A DNA stretch of 64,000 nt from Nannobrachium achirus (Eukaryota > Chordata > Actinopteri > Myctophiformes > Myctophidae), in assembly GCA_963921795.1 (NCBI GenBank), contig OY997660.1:1502135-1566134 (forward strand). Reading direction: 5' to 3'. Both the position numbers and the translations under genes were made by a program. Positions 36,507-46,500 of the stretch are shown here, in pieces (position 1 is the stretch's first letter; every line of letters begins with the position of its first letter). Below the pieces are notes generated by a model that was not told the origin of the DNA, did no database searches, and worked only from the letters and a program-made list of their open reading frames with translations.

Positions 36507-36540
36507 CCTCCACCGCTCAGTTCACACGAGTGTGATTTTT
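36305..36540. mobile_element. element with ends TTGAGCGGTGG / CCACCGCTCA (copy 1)
   Basis: Shares TGACCACACATGTTAAGGGA and ACCGCTCAGTTCACACG with 60558-60800. Both contain CTGT and CA runs in the middle. Confidence 0.7.
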
Positions 36541-36717
36541 TTTTAAAAGTTTGACAATGAACCTTAATATCGCAGAATATTTGCTGTTCACAAATCACAT
36601 TCAAGAGAGCTGCCATGTTATAGCTTGTGTCAATGAATTCTTTCTTTCACCAGTAAGTTTAAGCAGGCTTTTAGAAGAATCGGACTAATATTTTGTACAG
36701 TATTTGTGGTACAAGCT

Positions 36718-37126
36718 CAGGGGTCTTCAACAGGGGGTCCGCGACCCCTAGGGGGTCCGCGGAGGTATTGCAGGGGGTCCGCGAAATTATTGCTTAAAAA
36801 AAAAAAGATTTCAAAAAATGTTTTTTTTTTCACATTTATGTAAAAAAATAAATCATGATTCTATCCATTTTGAATAGCTTGAATACATGATTACTATGCA
36901 ATTGACAGATTGTTGATATTATTGACATTGGTTCTCAGTTAATAAATAGTATGTTTAGAAATGGTAGTTGTACGGCCCACCCTGCTCGCTGTAACTTGTA
37001 CATGTTTAAAATAAAAAAAAATATGTCGTAGCCCTGACCCACCCACCCTACGAGGTGGTAGGGGGTCCCTGCTCCATCTCCCCATCAGTTTGGGGGTCCC
37101 CGGCCTGAAAACGTTGAAGACCCATG
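36718..37126. mobile_element. hAT-like element, CAGGGGTCTTCAACAGGGGG family
   Basis: Ends CAGGGGTCTTCAACAGGGGG and GAAAACGTTGAAGACCCATG, same family as 6577-7063. No clean target duplication. Confidence 0.8.
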
Positions 37127-37436
37127 AGCTAGGCTGTTGAAGTGATCTCTGAAACATTTCTATCCATATGCGTTCACTGGCAGGGAATGAAGAAAGACTA
37201 TAACCAGGCAGTATGTGGGTGTCACCTTGAAATGAAACACATTCAAGTTTAAGTCCTTTACACATTAAACATGGAGGAAATGTCATACTAGGACATGTTA
37301 GAATAATACTATCATGGCTCTGAACACTGATATAATAGACCAATGACTGTATATAATGTATGTATGGATATAATCATATATATTACCCCAAGTGAACACA
37401 GGAGGGCAGTCATGAAAATGAACCAAAGTCAACCAA

Positions 37437-37985
37437 AACCTCCACCGGCTGTCTGTCTGTCCGTCCGTCTGTCTGTCTGTCCGTCACACGTCACACTTTT
37501 GCCCTGCTCATATCTCCGCAACCGTTGCCCCGATCCATGCCAAATTTTGCGCACATACTCCTTGCCTGCCAAACCACAACCAATCAATTCTCACATGGCC
37601 CTCTTCTAGCGCCACCATGAGGCTGATTCTTGAAAAACACATTTTTGGACACTGCTCCTAAAACCTTTGCCCTAAAATCACGTAAATCGGTACACAGTAT
37701 GTTTACACTCATGTCATCAAAATGGATCTGTCCCATATAGTGCCACCATCAGGCTGATTTTTTCAAACACATTTTTGGACACTGCTCCTACAGATTTTGC
37801 CCTAAAATCACGCCAATCGGTACACAGTATGGCTACACTCATCTCATCAGCATGGATCTGTCCCATATAGTGCCACCATCAGGCCGATTTTTACAAACAC
37901 ATTTTTGGACACTTCTCCTACACATTTTGGCCTAAAATCACGCTGCGACCTGACGGTCGCTTATCTCCCGATTAGGGAGTCTTAC
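37437..37985. repeat. dispersed repeat with about 118-bp tandem units
   Basis: A CTGTCTGTCCGTC stretch and ATATCTCCGCAACCG lead into three tandem units containing GCGCCACCATGAGGCTGATT and CAAACACATTTTTGGACACT. The right edge CGACCTGACGGTCGCTTATC is a hairpin. A reverse-oriented relative is at 41175-41710. Confidence 0.8.
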
Positions 37986-39424
37986 TGGTTTTACCTGTGA
38001 GAGTGGATTCTGCCAATGCATTTCATAATGGGAATGGAGTGTTCTTTTGCAGAAAACCTCAAATGGCAGCAAACAGTTCCATTCCCATTGAAATGCATTG
38101 GCAGAGTCCGCCCTTGTAACTAGAATAAAAGTGCTGTATCACTGTGCCCTTAGAAAATAAACTGTTCAGTAAAAGCAAACATAAGAGAAGAACTGTTTAG
38201 TAGAAACCAAACTTAACCGAAAAACATTAGTAACATCCAAACATAACAGAAAAACTGTTTAGTAAAAGCCAAACATAATACTAACAAAGAACACACATCT
38301 GTGTGATAACACCACTGCCCTGGAATACAATCTTTAGCCTGGAGCTTCAGGGGTTTTGGATAATCTGTAAAAAAAATAAAAAAATAAAAAAAAATAAGAA
38401 CATGGAAAGTTGGTTAATAGAATAGAAATACTTGTGTGTATAAACCTTTAACCCTGGAGATTGACAACCTTTTGAGTTGCAGTTTGATATGCATGAGGCC
38501 GCAGACACATCATACACATCATGCCCATAAGTAGCCATTTGGAACCAACCTCAAGGAAACATGAGGGCCCCTAGACCCCAACTTGGGACCCACTGGTGTT
38601 TCTAGTGACCCAGGCATGCACAATATTAGCACCGTGATTTGGTTTTACCAGAATTAAACAAAGCCTTCATTATTCAGTATCATTACTAACACCTGTGAAG
38701 GAAGTAAGGAAAAGGCCCAATTTCTTTTCAATATGGCTGCTATGCATAGAGTCTATTTAGGAGAGAGTTACAGACCTCATAAGTCCTCAAGGACCCCTGG
38801 GGGTTCCCCAGACCAGTGTTTGGCCTGATGGTTCCCAGTAACATCAGGGCTCCACTGCAGCCATGAGGCGTCATGCCTGCGTCGATGCAGGGAATGTTCC
38901 CTTTTTAATCACCGGCAAGACACACAAGCTGCAGTGGAGCCCTGGTGTTAGTAATCAGAAGGTTCAGAGACGGTACCTTGTTCTGTGGAAGCGGAGTTCT
39001 TATTCTCTCTGCAGCAGAGTCTGGAACACACGTTGACAATGTCACATTAAGTACTTGGTTTATTCAACTGAGGGCAGCATTGAATCAGCCTTATTTATTC
39101 ACATAGACCATGCCAACATAATTATTATGTCAACTCTAAGCAATTTCAACCTGACATCCCTATTTTGGTTGTCACTATAGCTAATAAATAGCCACCTACA
39201 ATCAAAAGTATTAAAGTCTCCATCTTCCAAATGGATGGTTGCGTTTGGACAAGGATTATTTTCCAATTCTAGGACACTCTTGGGCGTCTTTTGAATGCTC
39301 GCATGTGTGGATCGGAGCGACGCAGAATATTCAGCGATTTTTCAAAGGTTGGTGAAAAAAGCTCTGAATCCCGCCAGTCAATGACTTGAGAGCATGACCA
39401 TCCCTCCAGGCTATGGCATTTAGA
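37986..39424. other. intergenic repeats, no gene seen
   Basis: Holds a foldback with CCAATGCATTTCA arms (about 38010-38115, like 24440-24590), a loose tandem repeat of AAACTGTTTAGTAAAAGCCA (38160-38285) and a foldback around GGGCTCCACTGCAGC (38840-38950). Confidence 0.6.
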
Positions 39425-39850
39425 CTCTTACCATGTAACGTCCTGTGCGGTAGGCGAGTGTTCCTACCATAGGAGACGCGTGTGCATAAATTAGAAAGCG
39501 CGGCCTGTGATTGGCTGGAGCGGAGTTCTGGAGCGCTCGGCTGTGGTCACTTGGACTGCGCGGGCGGGTGTGAATGCGTTTATCGTGGGCTTGCCCAGGC
39601 CTTACGGCCTGGGCATAAATATAACGATTGCATTCACCACGGCTTCGTAACTCGCGCGGCGCTCCGCCGGCCGCGCGGCCATGGCCCGCTCTTCGCGGCC
39701 ACTCGCGCCTGCAGCGCTCGGGGGCGAAGAGCAGGACCAAGGTCCGCTGGCCTTCGCGCCGCTTGCAATGTCGTGGACAATAAAACGAGCGCTCCTTCAA
39801 ACGGCGTCTCCTTCAGTAGGAATAATAGCGTACGGTAGCCACACATGTAC
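39425..39850. mobile_element. GC-rich structured element (copy 2)
   Basis: The core 39577-39781 nearly equals 26217-26391. It has GTGAATGC..GCATTCAC around the CCCAGGCC-TTAC-GGCCTGGG hairpin, then GCGGCGCTCCGCCGGCCGCG. The outer arms (GAGTGTTCCTACCATAGGAG and a mirror) differ from copy 1. Confidence 0.7.
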
Positions 39851-41174
39851 CAGGCCTGCAGGGTGCTGGAAAGGGTTGCCACAGCGACCGCGTCAACGTC
39901 CTTGCCATGTTCCATTGCCAACAGAGGAGGAGGAAGAGGAGGACAGTTGCAGGTGACCGAAACCTGTAGAGGAGAAGAACTTCTGAGTAACTGTACAAGT
40001 TCTACTATAAGATATATTAACACTTATGCTGCAATGATTTTTTCTCTTCAATGTCTCGCGTTGCCATGGTTACCATAGACTTCCATGTAATTGTGCAATT
40101 GTGTAAAAAGTGCACGCCCATGCCTAGATGATGCACCACGTGTGTAGATGCTGTTCACAGCTTTCAAACAAAAAAATCCGCTTGGAAATCTGTTCAGGCA
40201 TTCATGATTTATCAGCCATTATGTTTTCTTCAGATGTAAACAAACATGGCTGCCATGTTTGAAAGAATGAGTTGGTATGGGGGTTAAACATGCAATTTCG
40301 CGATCGCGATCATGCCTAATACATTTCTGGAGGTCCAAAAAAAAATTTGAAAAAAAAAAAAAACATTTTTTTTTTTTCAAAAACGGCCCAAACTTGGGAA
40401 ACTCGGGGTTGGCACAGCGGTAGTACCAATACAAACTCGGGAAACTCGGGGTTGGCACCATATGTGTTAATATAAAACTATAACAGTCAACATCTTTGCT
40501 TCTTGTTTTTAAAGCCCTACATGGTATGGGCTTACCTGACTTTCGCCAGATGGTGGCAGCATTGCGTTGCATTGCTTTACCATCTGGGCTCGGTCCGCCA
40601 GCGTTGATAACACTCGTAAAGTCCCGGGCCGGACCAATCAGCGGCAGCTATGGGCGGGCTCTGAGCGGCTCTGAGCCAATAGAGTGACGTTGCCTGAGTG
40701 CATGACGTTGCCTGTCTGCAACGTCATGCAGACAGGCCAATATGAGTGGTTGGAGTTGGCACTCCCAGACTGTGATAGAAACGGCCACATCCAATCACCT
40801 GCTACAGAAATTCAAAAAATGGCCCGCCCCTTACATAGAGTCTGGCCGAGAGATCCCAGATGTAAGGCAGAGCGTTACGCACTGCTGCAACTATCTGGCG
40901 AAAGTCAGGTTAGGTATGGGCCCAGCCCATCACAAGTACTCAAAATATATAGGCCACAGAGTACTTCTTCAGCAGGACTATTCAGATTAGAGTTAATACC
41001 CAGAAAGAATTGGTTACGCGGCATATCAAAGAATCTGTTTTACATAAGTTGGCCTCCTGGTGGCGCTATAAAAGGCAAATGTGAAAAATGCAGGGCAAAG
41101 GTTCGTCCTTGGCCTCTAGGGAGTGCGCATACAACGTTTTTCACTGATCGGTGGAGTTAAAGGTAAAAACACAA
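39851..41174. other. intergenic, no gene seen
   Basis: Contains CTGACTTTCGCCAGAT and its inverse at 40540 and 40900 and repeats of ACTCGGGAAACTCGGGGTTG near 40400-40455. Possibly the arms of another foldback. Confidence 0.5.
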
Positions 41175-41710
41175 ATGGGCTTGTCATAGCGCCACCATGA
41201 GGCTGATTTGAAAAAAAGATTGAAGTGGTATTTATTCCTCTGCCTAGTGGGAATGTGCGTGCCCAATTTGATCAACATTGCACACTGTGTTCATGATTTG
41301 AGGCATTTTGTTCAAAACGGGCCAATCCTGCAAACTTTGGCAATTTTAGCCAATCAGGATGGAATATGGAAAATTAGACAGATCCATGTTGATCACATGA
41401 CTGTAGATAGGCTATAATGTCTACCGATTTGCATGATTTGTGAACAAAATCTGTAGGAGTAGTGTCCAAATATGTGTTTTGCAAACAACAGCCTCATGGT
41501 GGCGCTAGAACAGGGCCATGTGAAAAAACATGGGGCAAGGTTCTGAATCGGCATCCAGGGAGTGTGTGTGCACAGTTTGGCCGTGACAGGGCCAACGGCG
41601 CCCAGAGATTAGCTGGTAATAAACTAATTGGACACATGGACGGACGGACACGCGGACAGACGGACAGGGGCGAAAACATATACTCTCTCCTGGCAGCGAC
41701 AACAATAAAT
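41175..41710. repeat. reverse-oriented relative of the 37.4-kb repeat
   Basis: CAGCCTCATGGTGGCGCTAG, AGGGCCATGTGA and a GACGGAC-rich tail mirror features of the 37437-37640 block. Confidence 0.7.
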
Positions 41711-41876
41711 AACAAATACAAATAGGCTAAAGGCTAAAGGGGATATTTACTAGTAGGAACCAGATTATATAATGACTGTGTCATTTCTAGTTTACCATTA
41801 AGACCCATAATAACAATTGGTCCGCGACCCATCGTTTGGGAACCACTACGTCACATCCTGCCCAGACAGACAGACG

Positions 41877-41877
<1 letters not shown>

Positions 41878-41922
<45 letters not shown>
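41878..41922. repeat. (GT)n microsatellite
   Basis: A pure GT run after CAGACAGACAGAC. Confidence 0.95.
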
Positions 41923-41928
<6 letters not shown>

Positions 41929-41997
41929 TGTGTATGTCTATGTGTGCACACAGCTCATTGTCTATGTGCAGTGTGTGTATGTACTATGTGGGATTTA

Positions 41998-42550
41998 TGG
42001 CTCTTTGAAGTGAGCCGGATCTCTGGGATCCGATCCTTTCAAAGAGCCGTTCAAAAGACTGGCTCATTTTAGTTACTAGTTACGTTTTAGATTTTGATTA
42101 TAATTACAAATCACTACAACCCTATACATTTTGGCCTTATATATATACATTTCCGCCATTTGAAATTAGCTGATCTACAAGCTCAAAATGTGTTGCAACG
42201 CGATGCATTGCATTGTGAGCTTGTAGATCTGCTCAAATGATTTTTCTACATTTTATTCATTGGAAAACCTGTGAAACAGGAAATTCTGCATAATGAGTAC
42301 TTTGTGATTTTAAGTATTAAGTACATTATGATTTTGATACCAATACGTTTGTACTTTTTTATACTTGAACTTCTACTTGTGGCAGAGTAGTTCTACATTG
42401 CAGCACTTAAGACTTAAGTACTGCAATGTAACAAAAACATCTTACTCACATGTTCATTAAAGGAACGGATCCCAGCTAGTGTGAACCGGATCCCATCGTT
42501 CATTTCAAAGAGCCGTTCAAAAGACTCGATTCGTTCGCGAACGTCCCACC
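41998..42550. mobile_element. decayed hAT-like elements upstream of lemd3
   Basis: The inner part (TTTAGTTACTAGTTACG..palindrome 42158-42239..AAGTACTGCAATGTAAC) is a worn copy of the GTAAAGTAACTAAGTAC family. It is bracketed by two copies of TCAAAGAGCCGTTCAAAAGA, one with GGATCCGATCC and one with GGAACGGATCC. It ends about 150 bases before the start codon. Confidence 0.6.
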
Positions 42551-42573
42551 CCCTCCAGTGAACAGACAGTGTG

Positions 42574-42632
<59 letters not shown>
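42574..42632. repeat. (GT)n in the lemd3 5' leader or promoter
   Basis: A GT run 62 bases upstream of the ATG. No TATA box was seen; the GC-rich first exon suggests a CpG-island promoter. Confidence 0.9.
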
Positions 42633-42635
<3 letters not shown>

Positions 42636-42694
42636 ACGGTTCAGTGTCTATGGGCAGTGTGTAGTAGCGTGTGTGTCTACAGCGATCAGACAAC

Positions 42695-43520
42695 ATGGCG
42701 GCCCATGGCGGCGGCTCTCTGTCGGACTCAGAGCTTTTCTCGGAGCTGCGGAGCCTGGGCTTCACGCCGGGCCCGGTGACCGAGCAGACCCGGCCCGTGT
42801 ACCTGAAGAAGCTCAAGAAGCTGCGGGAGGAGAGCAGCTCCGCGAGCCGGCCAGGGGAGCGAGGGGAGCGGGGAGCCGGAGCGGCGGGAGCCCCGGCCTC
42901 CCCGGGGCTCCAGGACAGAGCCAAGCCCGGCAAGACGCGCAGCTCGGCGGGCAGCGCCGTCCACGACAACACCGCGGCTTCCCGGGCCTCGGCGGCGGGA
43001 GGAGGAGGAGGCCGCGGCGCCGCCGCCTCTCCCAAGACCCGCAGCGGGGCGAGCAGCTACTGCGACGCCGAGGCTTCAGCGGGAGGCCTGGGCCTCCTGC
43101 TCCGCTCCTCCTCCTCTTCTCCCCTGAGCAAGCAGCGGGCAGTAGGAGCCGCCAAGCTGCTGGGCTTCAGCTCCGACGAGTCGGACGCCGAGGCTCTGCC
43201 CCGGAGGAAGGCCTCGCAGGCCGGCCTGAACCACAGGAGAGACCGAGGCTCCGGGGGAGGCCTCCTGCCCGGGAGTCCACCACAACAACAACAACCACAA
43301 CAACCTCCTGCTGCTGCCCGGAGGAGAGCAGGGGGGTCCGCGGGGGACCCCTCTCTGCTGCTGGCTCCAGACGGACAGAGGAGGTCCGGCTCTGGGTCAG
43401 GCTGGGGGGTCCGCCGGTACAGAGGAGCCCGGGAGGAGGAGGTGGACGAGCCGGAGGAGGATGAGGAGGACCAGCCAGCCTCCTCTTCCCCTCCACGGAG
43501 GAGCAGCCGCTCTGTGAACG
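42695..43520 (+). CDS. lemd3: lemd3 exon 1: LEM domain and GC-rich linker
   Basis: The start [20 protein letters not shown] followed by [20 protein letters not shown] is a clear LEM domain (about residues 8-48). An upstream in-frame ATG at 42671 adds eight residues; I prefer the second, which matches family N-termini and lies in a better context (AACATGG). The rest is Gly/Ser/Arg/Ala-rich with SSDESDAE, of high GC. Ends TGAACG|GTAAGG, phase 1. Confidence 0.93.
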
Positions 43521-46500
43521 GTAAGGCTGCTGGGGGTCCGCGGACCATTCACTGTACCTCCTTAAGACAGGGGTTTCTTATCAGCGTTTTTAGCTGAGAG
43601 ACAGATGAAGCAGGGACCCCTTAGCTGAGAGAGAGAGATGAAGCAGGGACCCCTTAGCTGAGAGAGATGAAGCAGGGACCCCTTAGTTGAGAGAGAGAGA
43701 TGAAACAGGGACCTCTTAGCTGAGAGAGATGAAGCAGGGACCCCTTAGCTGAGAGAGAGATGAAGCAGGGACCCCTTTGAGAGAGAGAGAGATGAAGCAG
43801 GGACCCCTTAGTTGAGAGAGAGATGGAGCAGGGACCCCTTAGCAGAGAGAGAGATGAAACAGGGACCCCTTAGTTGAGAGAGCGATGAAGCAGGGACCCC
43901 TTAGCTGAGAGAGATGAAGCAGGGACCCCTTAGTTGAGAGAGTGATGAAGCAGGGACCCCTTAGCTGAGAGAGATGAAGCAGGGACCCCTTAGTTGAACA
44001 ACCTGTTCATAGATTCCATATAGTTTCATTGTTTGACAGCACAATCATCAGTGTATTTTGGATTCATGCATAGTACTGTGTTCTATCCGTCTGTCTTTCA
44101 ATGTTATATGAGATACATAAAGTGGTTCCTGTGTAAATAAGCTGTGAAGCTTAATAGGATCTCCTTTTAGTTGACCTTGTGCCAGTGATTTGTGCTATAA
44201 TGAAACTGTACTTTTTCCTATTGCAAACTTTTATTAAATTCTTCTATCAATCAATCAATTCTTAATCATATTGTGATTCAACAATTTTGTTGCGATTCGA
44301 TATTATGCTAACCTGGTGCTTAAACCTAACCCAAACCCTTAGTCAAAGTAACTTATGACACGTAGAAATATTGAGATTTACTCGCCCCAAATTACTTGGC
44401 TTTTATATATACTAGAACATACATTTTGGGGTGAGGGGGTCGCAATAAATCGTAATATCGAATCGCAACAATCGTTGCATGGCAATATGATTAATAATAA
44501 TCTCAATATAAATCGAATCGGCACCTTATGGAGATGGTATCGTATCGGAAGGCGATTCACTGATACCTGCCTAGACTCAATGACCATACATGGTTTTTAG
44601 ATCATCTTCTATCTGTTGCTTATAACCTTTTTTTATTGATTAGGTGCTTGGTCTACCTATGTTCTTCTACTATTGTTGTGCATTTGATGTGTTGATGTTG
44701 ACCTTGCTTATTCTAAGTTTACTATAAATGTACCACCGATCAATGGGGGTACATTTACTAAAATCTAAATTATTGTCTTAGAAATGCGACAAATACAAAA
44801 AAAATATTATTGAGCTCAAGTCCTCCATGACGTGAGTAATCAACAGAAAAAGTCATGTTGGGGGTGAACTACTCCTTTAACATCCTGGCATTAAAAACAT
44901 CACCTCATATCAGGGGTAGAGCAACCATAGGTGCCAACATTGGCACAGGGGAGGGTGATCAGTGATCACTGGCACACTGAGAGATGTATGAGAGAGAGAT
45001 TTTAAAATAAAATATTGTTTTATATTGTTTTAAACATGGTCAATTACATTTAGTCACCACATTTGCAGCAAATTATATCCATACTTCTACATTCATTTAA
45101 ACTCTGAACTCTGATAGGTGGATTATTGCTGATAGGTGAGTTATTGAGTCTAATGATGATCATAACAATGTCCTGACAATCAAAATACATCTGGTGTTTT
45201 GTTGGGTTGTCATTAAAATGTATGTTGACATGACACTCTGACTATCTAGAAAATAAAATCATGGCATTTCATTTCAAAAAGGTTGCTGACCCCCACTTGG
45301 CCTTTGGTGTTGTCCATTTTTTGAGGGCACAAATGCCAAATGCCAGGGTAGGAAGGCCATCAAATAAAACAAGATTTTAGTCTATTGAAAGAATTAATTG
45401 AATTTAAGGATTAAATGTAATACGTGGAATATCTGCTGTGAAATAAATAATTGTGTATTTACAATCTGATGCTCAGCCCTGCACAAAGATCAGCATCAAA
45501 GATACTGGATTGGTTTAAACATGTGGACTCAACAAGACACTGGTGTTTACATGACAAGAAAGAGACACTGGTGTCTACATGACAAGAAAGAGACACTGGT
45601 GTCTACATGACAAGAAAGAGACACTGGTGTCTACATATTGACAAGACCGAGACAGCAGGAAGTGGTCCAGTCAGCTGGGGCATTAAGGCCACTGTGGCCT
45701 CAGGTCATGCCATTGGTTTGAGGGGCACAAGGCCAAACTGAGGGGCAACGACGGCCATGGCCTTCATGAAATTCCTGCCCTGAATGAAACTATCTTTTTA
45801 CCTTTTTAGCCATATTCTGAGAACTTTAGCCGAAAATAGCCGATCTACAAGGTCACAACGCCTCGCAGCGTGAGGCGTTGTGACCTTGTAGATCGGCCAT
45901 TTTCGGCAAAGAGGTTTGGTGTAGAGGGGGGAAAAGAGTTTATTATGTGTCGACGGTTCAAGTGGTTAAATATCTGAAAACACAAATTGACATGAATGCA
46001 TAATACACTGACGATTGTGCTGTCAAACAATGAAACTATATGGAATCTATGAACAGGTTGTGGGGGTCCCTGCTTCATCCCTCTCTCAACTAAGGGGTCC
46101 CTGAGCTGAAAACGTTGATATCAATGAAACTATCTTTGTTTTTGTCCTCTCCAGTGAACGGCAGCAGAAGCAGCCCCTCATCCTGGGACTCCAAACCGGC
46201 CGCAGATTACTCTGACTCCGAGGAGGAGGACGAGGAGGAGGAGGAGGAGAACGGGGGAACGGAGAGACACCGTCGTCTGTCTCCTCCGTCTTCCTCCAGA
46301 CGCTCTCACAGCCTCCACCACCTCCACCACCACCACCAGCCTCCATCACCTCCTCCTGCTGCTCCTCAGGGGAGTCTGGAGCAGCGGGGAGCGGAGGAGG
46401 AGCAGGAGGACAGCAGAGCAGGAGGTAGGAGTGGACCATATGTCGATGAATACGCTGGGACCATATGACAATGTCATGTCACAGTTTAGGCATTTAGCAG

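Larger units (their letters stand above)
43514..46161 (+). other. lemd3 intron 1 bounded by 8-bp direct repeat GTGAACGG
   Basis: GTGAACGG occurs at 43514-43521 and again at 46154-46161. The insert between starts TAAGGCTG and ends CTCTCCA. The donor GT is formed by the last G of the left repeat plus the T of the insert; the acceptor AG by the last A of the insert plus the first G of the right repeat. Splicing adds 6 nt (VN repeated: VNVNG); a single repeat copy restores V-N-G-S-R without a break. Inside are hAT-family minisatellite, LINE end and palindrome. Confidence 0.8.

Noticed and set aside
39420-40023. Open minus-strand frames shared with 25950-26579
   Set aside because: The shared peptide follows from the shared GC-rich DNA core; no domain, start or splice support.
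42580-43464. Overlapping long frame in lemd3 exon 1
   Set aside because: GC-rich shadow of the LEM-domain frame, starting in a GT repeat.
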